In this document: positions 47,097 to 55,204 of the stretch, one piece after another | Layout of the letters: every line of letters begins with the position of its first letter | How positions within the stretch are numbered: position 1 is the first letter of the stretch | Source: JAXMCK01 sp046349395 | GTDB lineage: Bacteria > Pseudomonadota > Alphaproteobacteria > Geminicoccales > Geminicoccaceae | NCBI GenBank assembly: GCA_046349395.1 | Contig: JAXMCK010000003.1 | Location: forward strand, 992,001 to 1,056,000 | Direction of reading: 5' to 3' | DNA length: 64,000 bases | Notes under the pieces: generated by a model | The model's input: only the letters and a program-made list of their open reading frames with translations | Told to the model about the DNA's origin: nothing | Databases searched by the model: none | Program-made: the position numbers and the translations under genes

Positions 47097-48599
47097 ATGC
47101 TGGTGGTGGAGACGATCGGGAAGATTCGTCGGGCGTATTTCGTTCAGGGCAAGTCGATCAAGGCGATCTGCCGCGAGCTGAAGGTCTCCCGGAAGGTGGT
47201 CCGCAAGGTTCTGCGGTCCGGGGCGACCTCGTTCGAGTATGAGCGCGAGGTCCAGCCGCTGCCGAAGATCGGTCCCTGGAAGGAGGACCTCGAGCGGCTG
47301 TTGGCGGTGAATGCCGCCAGACCGGTTCGCGAGCGGCTGACCCTGATGCGGGTCTTCGAGGAATTGCGCGGGCTCGGCTATCAGGGCGGCTATGATGCTG
47401 TCCGGCGCTATGCGCGGAGCTGGCACCGAGAGCATATGGCTACGTCGGCGTCCGCCTTCGTGCCGCTGAGCTTCGCGCCGGGCGAGGCCTACCAGTTCGA
47501 CTGGAGCCACGAGATCGTGCTGATCAACGGCACGACGGTGATGGTGAAGGTCGCCCATGTCCGGCTCTGCCACAGCCGGATGCTGTTCGTGCGGGCGTAT
47601 CCCCGTGAGACGCAGGAGATGGTCTTCGACGCCCACGACCGGGCGTTCGCCTTCTTCAAGGGTGCCTGCACGCGCGGGATCTACGACAACATGAAGACGG
47701 CGGTGGAGACGATCTTCGCCGGCAAGGACCGTCTCTACAACCGCCGCTTCCTGCAGATGTGCGGCCACTATCTGGTCGAGCCGGTGGCCTGCAGCCCTGC
47801 TTCGGGCTGGGAGAAGGGCCAGGTCGAGAACCAGGTCGGGCTGGTGCGCGAGCGGTTCTTCAGCCCGCGGCTGCGGGTCAAGAGCTACGAGGAGCTGAAC
47901 GCCTGGCTGCTCGACCAGTGCATCGCCTACGCCAAGGCGCATCGTCATCCCGAGCAGCGCGAGCGCACCGTCTGGGAGGTCTTCGACGCGGAGCGGTCGA
48001 GTCTGGTCCCCTATGCCGGCCGGTTCGATGGCTTCCATGCGGTGCCGGCCTCGGTCTCCAGGACCTGCCTGGTTCGCTTCGACAACAACAAGTACTCGGT
48101 CGCCGCGTGCGCGATCGGACGTCCGGTCGAGATCCGCGCCTATGCCGAGCGGATCGAGCTGCGCCAGGAGGGCAGGCTCGTCGGTGAGCATCACCGGTCA
48201 TTCGGCCGCGATCAGACGGTCTTCGATCCCTGGCACTACGTGCCGGTGCTGGCCCGCAAACCGGGTGCGCTGCGTAACGGTGCGCCGTTCAAGGACTGGA
48301 TCCTGCCGGCCAGCCTGGATCGGGTGCGCCGCAAGCTGGCGGGCATCGATGATGGCGACCGGCAGATGGTCGCCATCCTGACCGCCGTCTTGAGCGACGG
48401 CCTGTCCGCGGTCGAAGCCGCCTGCGCCGAGGCGCTGCGCGAGAACGTCCATTCGGCCGACGTCATCCTCAACATCCTCGCCCGGCGTCGCGAGCCGGCC
48501 ATGGCCCCGATCACGGTCGTCACGCCGGAGGCCTTGCGGCTGCGGGTCGACCCGGCTGCCGACTGCAGCCGCTACGATCGCCTCAGGAGAGCCGTCTGA
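47097..48599 (+). CDS. istA: IS21 transposase IstA
   Basis: A 500-residue DDE transposase. The N-terminal HTH (IKAICRELKVSRKVVRKVLRSG) recognises the multiple end repeats. The catalytic core shows YQFDWSHE (first Asp), RGIYDNMKTAVE (second Asp) and GWEKGQVENQVG (Glu). The C-terminal region is the basic beta-barrel of IstA proteins. The stop overlaps the istB start by one base (TGATG). Confidence 0.97.
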   Translation: MLVVETIGKIRRAYFVQGKSIKAICRELKVSRKVVRKVLRSGATSFEYEREVQPLPKIGPWKEDLERLLAVNAARPVRERLTLMRVFEELRGLGYQGGYDAVRRYARSWHREHMATSASAFVPLSFAPGEAYQFDWSHEIVLINGTTVMVKVAHVRLCHSRMLFVRAYPRETQEMVFDAHDRAFAFFKGACTRGIYDNMKTAVETIFAGKDRLYNRRFLQMCGHYLVEPVACSPASGWEKGQVENQVGLVRERFFSPRLRVKSYEELNAWLLDQCIAYAKAHRHPEQRERTVWEVFDAERSSLVPYAGRFDGFHAVPASVSRTCLVRFDNNKYSVAACAIGRPVEIRAYAERIELRQEGRLVGEHHRSFGRDQTVFDPWHYVPVLARKPGALRNGAPFKDWILPASLDRVRRKLAGIDDGDRQMVAILTAVLSDGLSAVEAACAEALRENVHSADVILNILARRREPAMAPITVVTPEALRLRVDPAADCSRYDRLRRAV

Positions 48600-49327
48600 T
48601 GCAACGCTCCGAGATCCTGACCGCCATGGGCGAGCTGAAGCTCTACGGCATGAAGGCCGCCTTCGACGAGATCATCGCCACCGCCGTGAAGCGGCAGCAC
48701 GAGCCGCAGCGGGTGGTCGGCGACCTGCTCACTGCCGAGATCTCGGAAAAGCAGGCCCGCTCGATCAAGTATCAGATCACCATCGCCAAGCTGCCCCTGG
48801 CCAAGGATGTCGCCGACTTCGTCTTCGACGGCACCCCGATCAACGAGGCCCTGGTACGCGAGCTCTCCGGCGGCAACTTCCTCGCCCACCAGCGCAACGT
48901 CGTGCTGGTGGGCGGCACCGGCACGGGCAAGAGCCATCTGGCCATTGCCATCGCCCGGGCCTGCATTCGCGATGGAGCCCGCGGCCGCTTCTTCAACGTC
49001 GTCGATCTGGTCAACAAGCTCGAGGCCGAGGGTCGTGCCGGCCGTCAAGGGCGGATGGCCGATTATCTCTGCCGGATGGACTTCATCGTCCTCGACGAGC
49101 TCGGCTATCTGCCGTTCGCCCAGTCCGGCGGCCAGCTCCTGTTCCACCTGATCAGCCGGCTCTACGAGCAGACCTCGATCATCGTCACCACCAACCTCGC
49201 CTTCGGCGAATGGCCTACCGTCTTCGGCGACGCCAAGATGACGACGGCACTGCTCGATCGCCTCACCCATCACTGCGACATCGTCGAGACCGGCAACGAG
49301 AGCTGGCGCTTCAAGAACCGCGCCTGA
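48599..49327 (+). CDS. istB: IS21 helper ATPase IstB
   Basis: A 242-residue DnaA/DnaC-type AAA+ helper for target selection. Walker A is GGTGTGKSH, Walker B lies in DFIVLDELGYLPF, and the family's C-terminal stretch LIVTTNLAFGEWPTVFGDAKMTTALLDRLTHHCDIVETGNESWRFKNR-like ending is present. ATG at 48599 overlaps the istA stop codon. Confidence 0.97.
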   Translation: MQRSEILTAMGELKLYGMKAAFDEIIATAVKRQHEPQRVVGDLLTAEISEKQARSIKYQITIAKLPLAKDVADFVFDGTPINEALVRELSGGNFLAHQRNVVLVGGTGTGKSHLAIAIARACIRDGARGRFFNVVDLVNKLEAEGRAGRQGRMADYLCRMDFIVLDELGYLPFAQSGGQLLFHLISRLYEQTSIIVTTNLAFGEWPTVFGDAKMTTALLDRLTHHCDIVETGNESWRFKNRA

Positions 49328-49471
49328 TCCCCCTCGACGTTCGCCGCACCACCCTGGCCGCCGCTCCGCCTACGGCTCCGCGACGACCAGGGTGGTGGTG
49401 CCCTGAATCCACCCACCAGAGGGGTCCTTATTGCAAGCCGATCCGGGGTCCCGTTCCGGCGCCGATTGACA

Positions 49472-49479
49472 CCCCGGAA
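49472..49479. repeat. Target-site duplication of the IS21 element, right copy
   Basis: CCCCGGAA, identical to 46974-46981. It forms codons for Ser-Gly in the split gene when read on the minus strand. Confidence 0.94.
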
Positions 49480-49742
49480 TCCGTGACGTCACTGCCGCAC
49501 GCCGCGATCATTGCGCGGTCGCCGGCCTCGTTCGCCATGTGGAAGACGCGCTGCAATGTAGCGATGTGATCGGCACGTCGGGCTCCGTCCGTCAGGAGCC
49601 ATTGCTCGATTTGATCGCGCACCTCTTTCTCAGGACGACCCCAGTCGAAGTCGTCCGCAAGGTCCGGTTCCAGGTTCTGCAGGTGCACCCGGATCGAATT
49701 GACAGAAAGGTGCGCCAGCACCTTCCGGGGATGGAATGACAT
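49472..49742 (-). pseudogene. 5' part of the gene split by IS21
   Basis: The ATG at 49742, with GGAG seven bases upstream, opens an island gene whose first ~90 residues (MSFHPRKVLAHLSVNSIRVHLQ, DDFDWGRPEKEVRDQIEQWL, VFHMANEAGDRAMIAACG) end at the IS21 duplication. The N-terminal HPRKVL and the ‘D-DW …-WL-L… R’ pattern remind me of hypothetical proteins encoded in defence-type islands, but I cannot name a family. The continuation is 46048-46973. Confidence 0.88.
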
Positions 49743-49960
49743 CGCGTTCTCCGCAGTTTGGCTGAGGGCGGAGCCGTGTGACGAGCTTGAGGCCTTCAAT
49801 TGCCGAAATCAATCGTCGGTCGATGTCCCCACGAACGTGCGTTGTGGCATCCTGATCGCTCAGGAGTTGACCAGCCTTTGGCCAAAAGGGCTCGAGGGCG
49901 CACACCCCGGGCATCGGCCGTTACGATGAAGTGTGATGGCCCTATTTCTTGCTACTCCGA

Positions 49961-52460
49961 TTACCATCCAAGGCGCAGAACCCGAGCGACATCGAATCCG
50001 TCCAGCACGCTCGCACACTGCTCCCAAGCGGTTGCGGGGAGGTCCTGGGCATAGCGAAGGTCGAACGGGTGCCTTGAGGGAACCTCATCGATGCGCCGGC
50101 GGGCGGCCTCGATCTGGCCGAGTGCGGTGTCGACCCACACGTCCTCCAGTGTGTCCGGGATTGTGCCGAAGACGTCGCGGATCTGCTGCAGCCGACCTGA
50201 CAGTGCGTGATGGACGTCGTCCTCCACCGATCTACGATAACGCAGATTCAGGACGTCGATTGCGGACGCGAGCTGACCGATACGGTCGATTCTCCCTTTT
50301 CGCTGCTCCAGACGCGCCGGGTTCCAGGGCAGGTCGATGTTGATCAGGGTCTCTAGCCGCTGCAGGTTCAGCCCCTCCGAGGCGGCGTCTGTGGCGACCA
50401 GCAGTTGCAACGACCGATCTCGGACTTGGGCCTGAATCTCCTCCCGCGCGGCTCCACGGCGGTGATCGCCTTCGAGGAGGAACGAGTTGCCCTGGCCGCC
50501 GTAGATGCCGACCGGCCGGTCCGGGAAAGCCTTCGCCAGATGGCCGGCCAGCCACAGCACGGTGTCCAGATACTGACTGAACAGAATGCAACCGCGATCG
50601 GCCCAGCCCTCGCGGCGGAGGTAGTTCAAGGCGATATTCAGCTTGGGGTCATCGTCTCCCGCCGCTTCCATGCGGGCGATTGCGCTGCGGAGCTTTTCTA
50701 AAGCCTCACCGCCGAGGTCAGTGACGCCTTCTTGGGGGAATGCGTCGTCCTCCTCACCCAGCAGCGTACGCTCTTCGCCGTCGCGCAGCTTGCGAGCCGT
50801 CAGAAGACCGGCGCGCAGCGAGCTACCGATCCGCCGTAACAGGAGCGTCTTCAGGATGCCCGCGTTCTCGCGAACCTTCGCGATGAGCTGACAATAGGCG
50901 CGGGCGTCCTCATAGGCGGCGGCCATATTGTGGGACATGACAAGGCCGTCTTCATCACCTTCGCCGTGTAAGCGGACCGGGACCTCGCGAAAAACGGGCG
51001 TTCCGTCCGGATTCCTCAGGTCCCGGCGGCGCCGCTTGATCACGTGGCGCACGAAAGGGTTGTGCTGGCGCACCAAGTCTCCGCCCAGGGCCACCAGCCG
51101 GCGCTGGAGTGGCCGGCTCAGACGGTCGAGATCGGCAACTGCCGCGGAGGTCGTACCGTCCGGTACCCCCAGCTCGACCCGCATCTGCGTCGCCAGTGAA
51201 TTCTCGCCTTTGGGGATCAGCGGGTCCCGTAACCAACCCCAGAGCTCGGCCAAGCTCGTTGGCGGCTCCCGTCTGCCGGCGACGAGGTCCATGGCGCCGT
51301 GGGGATCGTGGCGCCAGGGGCTGCCCCAGCCGCCAAGCACGCGATCGCACCCCGAATTCAGGATGCGCATTAGGTCGTACAGCTCCATCCGGTCGACCTG
51401 GATCGGTGTGGCGGTGCCGAGGAGGACACTTTGGGCTCGTGGTGCCAGCTCAAACATGAACCGGAGCAGCTTGTTGGGATCGCCCTCCTGACCACGGCTC
51501 CGGGGCCGCCGGGCGCGATGCGCCTCGTCCAGCACTACGCACGCGTAGCGCCGCCCGAGGAGTGCCTCCGCCGCGTCGCTGCCAGCGGTGATCAGGCTGG
51601 TGGGAAAGAGGCCGATGCGGCGGGGGCAGTTGGTAGCCGGTAGCGGCCAGATAACGCCATCCTCGGTCACCCACCGGTGATCCATCCATCGCGCCGATGG
51701 GACGGCCAGCATCCGCTGCAGCTCCTCCTGCCACTGCAGGAGGAGGTTCTTCGGCGCCAGCACGAGCACCGGATCGTCGCGTGTGAGCGCTATCAGCTCG
51801 GCGGCCATGCCGAGCTGGACGGTCTTGCCCAGACCGACATCGTCAGCGAGGACGAACCGCGCCTGACCGAACGTGTCGAGGTCACGAACGACCCGGGCGA
51901 CGAAAGCGCGCTGGTGCGGTGCAAGGCCCACGCCCTGTCGCGAAGCTGGCGCTTCGATGAACGGCGCCTGCTCGTCGCTCGCCGGGTCCCATTCGGCGAC
52001 CTGCACGATTCGGCGCTTGAGAATCCGCTCGACGTCCTCGACGACGACAGCGGAGAGCGGTCGGGCGTCCCTGTGGGCCCATAACGCGTCGAACTCAGCC
52101 TGCACCCAAGCGACCGATGCCGGGTCCTCGTCCTCCCACAGCAGCTCGTAGTGCCGGCTCCAGGCTTCCCCAGTCTCGTTGATCGAGCCCAGAAAACAGG
52201 TGCGGCGCCCGTCGCGGTAGCGGATTACACCGGCCTTGCCGTGGATCAGGCCGAACGAGGCGTCGGGGAGGACCCTGATCTCGACGCGCTGCTCGTGCAG
52301 CAGTTTCGCCAGCCGCGTGTAGCGCGGCCGCTGGCGCTCGGTCATCGCCTCTGGCTTGCTCTCGCACCATTCACTGAAGAGCGCTCGGGCGACATCTACG
52401 TCGCGGACGTCGAGGCCGGAATTGCACACAATCCGGATAGGGCCGCCAATCTTGTCGAAG
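49961..52460 (-). pseudogene. PLD–SNF2 helicase, main part downstream of IS66 insertion
   Basis: The C-terminal ~830 codons of a phospholipase D-like/SNF2-family helicase. At the start lies the PLD half-site HGKAGVIRYRDGRRTCFLGSIN. Then come Walker A ADDVGLGKTVQ, DEAH box VVLDEAHRARR, motif III LLGTATPIQ and motif VI LEQRKGRIDRIGQ. Residues before CNSGLDVRDV are outside this fragment: the frame runs upstream as FDKIGGPIRIVCNSG to the IS66 duplication (52453-52460). The original gene joins 55060-55204 and would encode 878 residues. An internal ATG or GTG could still express an incomplete protein lacking the PLD N-terminus. Confidence 0.93.
52453..52460. repeat. Target-site duplication of IS66 element B, left copy
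   Basis: TGTCGAAG directly outside the left end of element B and exactly repeated at 55060-55067. Read on the minus strand it encodes the FD residues of the split helicase. Confidence 0.95.
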
Positions 52461-52501
52461 GTAAGCGGAGCGCCTTCACCCTTTGGCCGTTGGCTTGACG
52501 G

Positions 52502-54121
52502 CTAATGCTGGGTGTTGGCGGCTTGCCATGCCCAGGGGGTGAGCTCGCCGAGGCGGCTCTCGAGGTGGCCGTTGACGAGGCGGGTGAGCACGTCGGTGAG
52601 GTAGGCGTTCGGGTTGACGCCGTGCAGCTTGCAGCACTCGATCAGCGTGGCGAGGACGGCCCAGTTCTCGGCGCCTTCGTCGGAGCCGGCGAACAGGGCG
52701 TTCTTGCGGTTGAGCGCGATCGGCCGGATCGAGCGCTCGACAGTGTTGGAGTCCAGCTCGATGCGGCCGTCGTCGAGGAAGCGGGTGAGGCCGTCCCAGC
52801 GCGCGAGGGTGTAGCGGATCGCCTCGGCTAGTGGTGAGCGGCCGGCGACGGTGGTCAGCCGCGCCTCGAGCCATTGCTTCAGATCCAGGGTCAGCGGCCG
52901 GCTCCGCTCCTGCCGGGCGGCCTTGCGGGTGTCGGCATCCTGGCCGCGGATCCCGGCTTCGACGGCATAGAGCCCGGCAATGCGCCGCAGCGCCTCGTCG
53001 GCGATCGGCGCGGCACCGCCCTTCGCGAGCTCGAAGAATCGTCGCCGAGCGTGGGCCCAGCAGTGGGCGAGGGCAATGGCCCCGCGTGCTCGGTCGGCCT
53101 CGACCAGCGCCTTGTAGGCGCCGTAGCCATCGGTCTGCAGGATGCCGGTGAAGTTCCTCAGCAAGGCGATGGCGTGGTCGGCGCCGCGGCCGGGCGCATA
53201 GGTGTAGACAACAGCCGGCGGATCGCTGCCGCCCCAGCCGCGATCGTCGCGGACGATAGCCCAGAGATAACCGGTCCTGGTGCGGCCGCGACCTGGATCG
53301 AGGACCGGAGCCCGGGTCTCGTCGACAAACAGCCGCCCCGAGCGCAGCAGGTCCTCGCGCATCCAGCGCCACAGCGGCTTCAGCTCGGCGGCCGCATAGC
53401 CGGTCCAGAAGGCCAGCGTCGAGCGATCCAGCTCGATACCATGACGGGCGAAGCCCTGCACCTGACGGTACAGCGGGCAGTGGTCGGCATATTTGTCGAC
53501 CAGCACCTGGGCCACCAGGCGCTCGGTCGGCAGCCCGCCCTCGATCAGCCGCGCCTGTGCCGGCGCCTGCACCACCGCGCCCTCGCAGCCGCGGCAGGCA
53601 TAACGGGGCCGGCGGATGACCAGGATCCGGTACTGGGCCGGCACGACGTCGAGCCGGCGCGAGACGTCCTCGCCGATCCGGTGCAGCGAGCCGGCACAGC
53701 AGGGGCAGGTCATGCTCCTCGGCTCGATCACCATCTCCACCTGAGGCAGGTGATCGGGCAGCGACGGACGGCCTTCGCGCCGTCGCCGGGTCCGCTCGGC
53801 CTTCAGGTCCGGGTCGCCCTTCTCCTCCTCGGCTTCGACCTCGGCCGCAGCGCTCTCCAGATCCTCGAGTCCGAGCTTCAGCTGGTCGGGATCGAGCGCT
53901 TCGGAGCGCCTACCGAACTGCAGCCGCCGGAGCTGGGCGATGATGTGGTCGAGCCGCTCGGTCAGCGCCGTCAGCCGGGCGACCTCGTGCTGGAGCCGGG
54001 CCGCCTCGGTCTGCAGTCGTGCCGCTTCGGCGTCGGCCCGCAGCCGCTCCGCCCGCTCGGACACGATGAGCGCGCGGAGGGCCGCGATGTCGTCGGGCAA
54101 GGCGTCCGGTGCCGGCTCCAT
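52502..54121 (-). CDS. tnpC: IS66 TnpC transposase, element B
   Basis: A 539-residue IS66 transposase. There is an N-terminal coiled coil (residues ~18-60), a zinc-ribbon-like pair (CPCC…CRGC), and the DDE core RLFVDETRAPVL, LQTDGYGAYK and NTVERSIRPI. The C-terminal LGELTPWAWQ tail is typical. It is intact, with its stop 41 bp inside the left inverted repeat. It is only moderately similar to element A's transposase. Confidence 0.97.
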   Translation of the reverse strand: MEPAPDALPDDIAALRALIVSERAERLRADAEAARLQTEAARLQHEVARLTALTERLDHIIAQLRRLQFGRRSEALDPDQLKLGLEDLESAAAEVEAEEEKGDPDLKAERTRRRREGRPSLPDHLPQVEMVIEPRSMTCPCCAGSLHRIGEDVSRRLDVVPAQYRILVIRRPRYACRGCEGAVVQAPAQARLIEGGLPTERLVAQVLVDKYADHCPLYRQVQGFARHGIELDRSTLAFWTGYAAAELKPLWRWMREDLLRSGRLFVDETRAPVLDPGRGRTRTGYLWAIVRDDRGWGGSDPPAVVYTYAPGRGADHAIALLRNFTGILQTDGYGAYKALVEADRARGAIALAHCWAHARRRFFELAKGGAAPIADEALRRIAGLYAVEAGIRGQDADTRKAARQERSRPLTLDLKQWLEARLTTVAGRSPLAEAIRYTLARWDGLTRFLDDGRIELDSNTVERSIRPIALNRKNALFAGSDEGAENWAVLATLIECCKLHGVNPNAYLTDVLTRLVNGHLESRLGELTPWAWQAANTQH

Positions 54122-54190
54122 GCCGCGAGTAGAGCAAAAATGCCTACCGTCAGGTGGCGAACTGGCGTGCCTGATTCACCCTGTCGCAGG

Positions 54191-54544
54191 TCAGCGGACG
54201 GCGGTCGGGCGCCGCTGTCGGAGCGCGTGGACCCGCGACCAGTCCAGGCCTTCCAGCAAGGCGGAGAGCTGGGCCGAGGTCAGCCGCATGACGCCGTCGC
54301 TCACGGGCGGCCACCTGAAGGCCCCCTCGTCGAGCCGCTTCCACAGCATCATCAGGCCGCTGCCGTCCCAGGCGACGACCTTCACCCGATCGGTTCGCTT
54401 CGAGCGGAACACCAGCACCGTGCCCGAGAATGGATCCTGCTGCAGCACCTCCCTGGCCAGCGCCGCCAGGCTGTCCGCACCACGGCGGAAGTCGACCGGC
54501 TGCATCGCGATCAGGATGCGTACACCGGGCGGAATACCGATCAT
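54191..54544 (-). CDS. tnpB: IS66 TnpB (Orf2), element B
   Basis: A 117-residue family protein with IPPGVRILIAMQPVDFRRGADSLAALAREVL and VLVFRSKRTDRVKVVAWDGSGLMMLWKRLDEGAFRWPP. ATG overlaps the tnpA stop (ATGA). It is intact. Confidence 0.95.
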   Translation of the reverse strand: MIGIPPGVRILIAMQPVDFRRGADSLAALAREVLQQDPFSGTVLVFRSKRTDRVKVVAWDGSGLMMLWKRLDEGAFRWPPVSDGVMRLTSAQLSALLEGLDWSRVHALRQRRPTAVR

Positions 54545-54945
54545 CGCCGAACCAAGGCGCCGATGATCCGTCGCAGGGCAACCGTCGGAATGTCCTGCTC
54601 GACGCGGACACGACAGCCGTTCGGCAGATCGATCTCGACCAGCCCGCGAACGGGCGGCGCACTCTGCGCCGGCGACGTCATGGTCGCCCCCGTGCCTGCA
54701 GCGTCACCGATCGCGATCGGCACAAAGCCCTCTGGCCCGAACCGATCGGCAAGCAACGTTCCGTCACGAGCCTGGCGTCGCCACCGTTGGAGCAGGCTCG
54801 GATGCAAGTCGGCGCGACCCGCAACTTCGCTGACCCCGCCCGCGGCCTTGTAGCTCTCGGCCACCAGCCGGAGCTTGTCCTGCACCGACCACCGCCGCCG
54901 ACGTTCCGCCGACGTGATCACCTCGACCCGCTCGTAAGCCACCAA
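54541..54945 (-). CDS. tnpA: IS66 TnpA, element B
   Basis: A 134-residue HTH protein (RRRWSVQDKLRLVAESYKAAGGVSEVAGRADLHPSLLQRWRRQ) with the family C-terminus (VEIDLPNGCRVRVEQDIPTVALRRIIGAL). First gene of element B, 114 bp inside the right end. Confidence 0.93.
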   Translation of the reverse strand: MVAYERVEVITSAERRRRWSVQDKLRLVAESYKAAGGVSEVAGRADLHPSLLQRWRRQARDGTLLADRFGPEGFVPIAIGDAAGTGATMTSPAQSAPPVRGLVEIDLPNGCRVRVEQDIPTVALRRIIGALVRR

Positions 54946-55059
54946 GCTAGCCCGCCGCTAGCGGTGCCGCCTACGCTCGCACCAGCAAGCCCGACACCGG
55001 CCAGCAACCTTCACCAGCGCCGAACGCATCGCGCAACGTGGGGTGAAAGCTCCGCTTAC

Positions 55060-55067
55060 TGTCGAAG
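55060..55067. repeat. Target-site duplication of IS66 element B, right copy
   Basis: TGTCGAAG, identical to 52453-52460, directly beyond the GCTCCGCTTAC end of element B. Confidence 0.95.
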
Positions 55068-55204
55068 GCCTCGCCCGCGACTTCGAACACCGACGAGCGG
55101 AAGTAGCCGGCGATGCGATCATAGCCGATCGCGTCCTCTAGTCGGGTGTCATGAAATCCGCGCGACAGCCGCTCCAGGCGCGAAGAGAACCGCCGGAGCG
55201 CCAT
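55060..55204 (-). pseudogene. PLD–SNF2 helicase, 5' fragment before IS66 insertion
   Basis: The first 48 codons of the split helicase (MALRRFSSRLERLSRGFHDTRLE, then YDRIAGYFRSSVFEVAGEAFD), an N-terminus typical of PLD-type helicases (‘GY-IAGYF’ region). The ATG at 55204 overlaps the stop of the methylase gene (TAATG), so the helicase was translationally coupled to it. Adding one duplication copy and 49961-52452 restores the frame with K-I-G-G-P. Confidence 0.93.

Larger units (their letters stand above)
46982..49471 (+). mobile_element. Complete IS21-family insertion sequence (2490 bp)
   Basis: Begins TGTTGATCGG and ends …CGATTGACA, so both termini read TGT inward as in IS21. Each end has two copies of a ~24-bp binding-site repeat. 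The left pair is 46985-47008 and 47019-47042 (20 of 24 identical). The right pair is 49421-49444 and 49445-49468 in inverse orientation. The istA and istB genes are intact. The element interrupts an island gene, and the exact 8-bp duplication shows simple insertion rather than rearrangement. A 10-bp inverted repeat (49348-49357 with 49387-49396) downstream of istB may be a terminator-like hairpin. Confidence 0.95.
52461..55059 (-). mobile_element. Complete IS66-family insertion sequence B (2599 bp)
   Basis: Both ends begin with the standard IS66 GTAAGCGGAGC (11 bp identical; right copy at 55049-55059), with further partial match inward. The 8-bp duplication TGTCGAAG flanks the element on both sides. 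It carries tnpA–tnpB–tnpC on the minus strand in the same orientation as the interrupted gene. All three ORFs are open. It differs strongly in sequence from element A at 28 kb, so they are independent arrivals. Confidence 0.96.
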
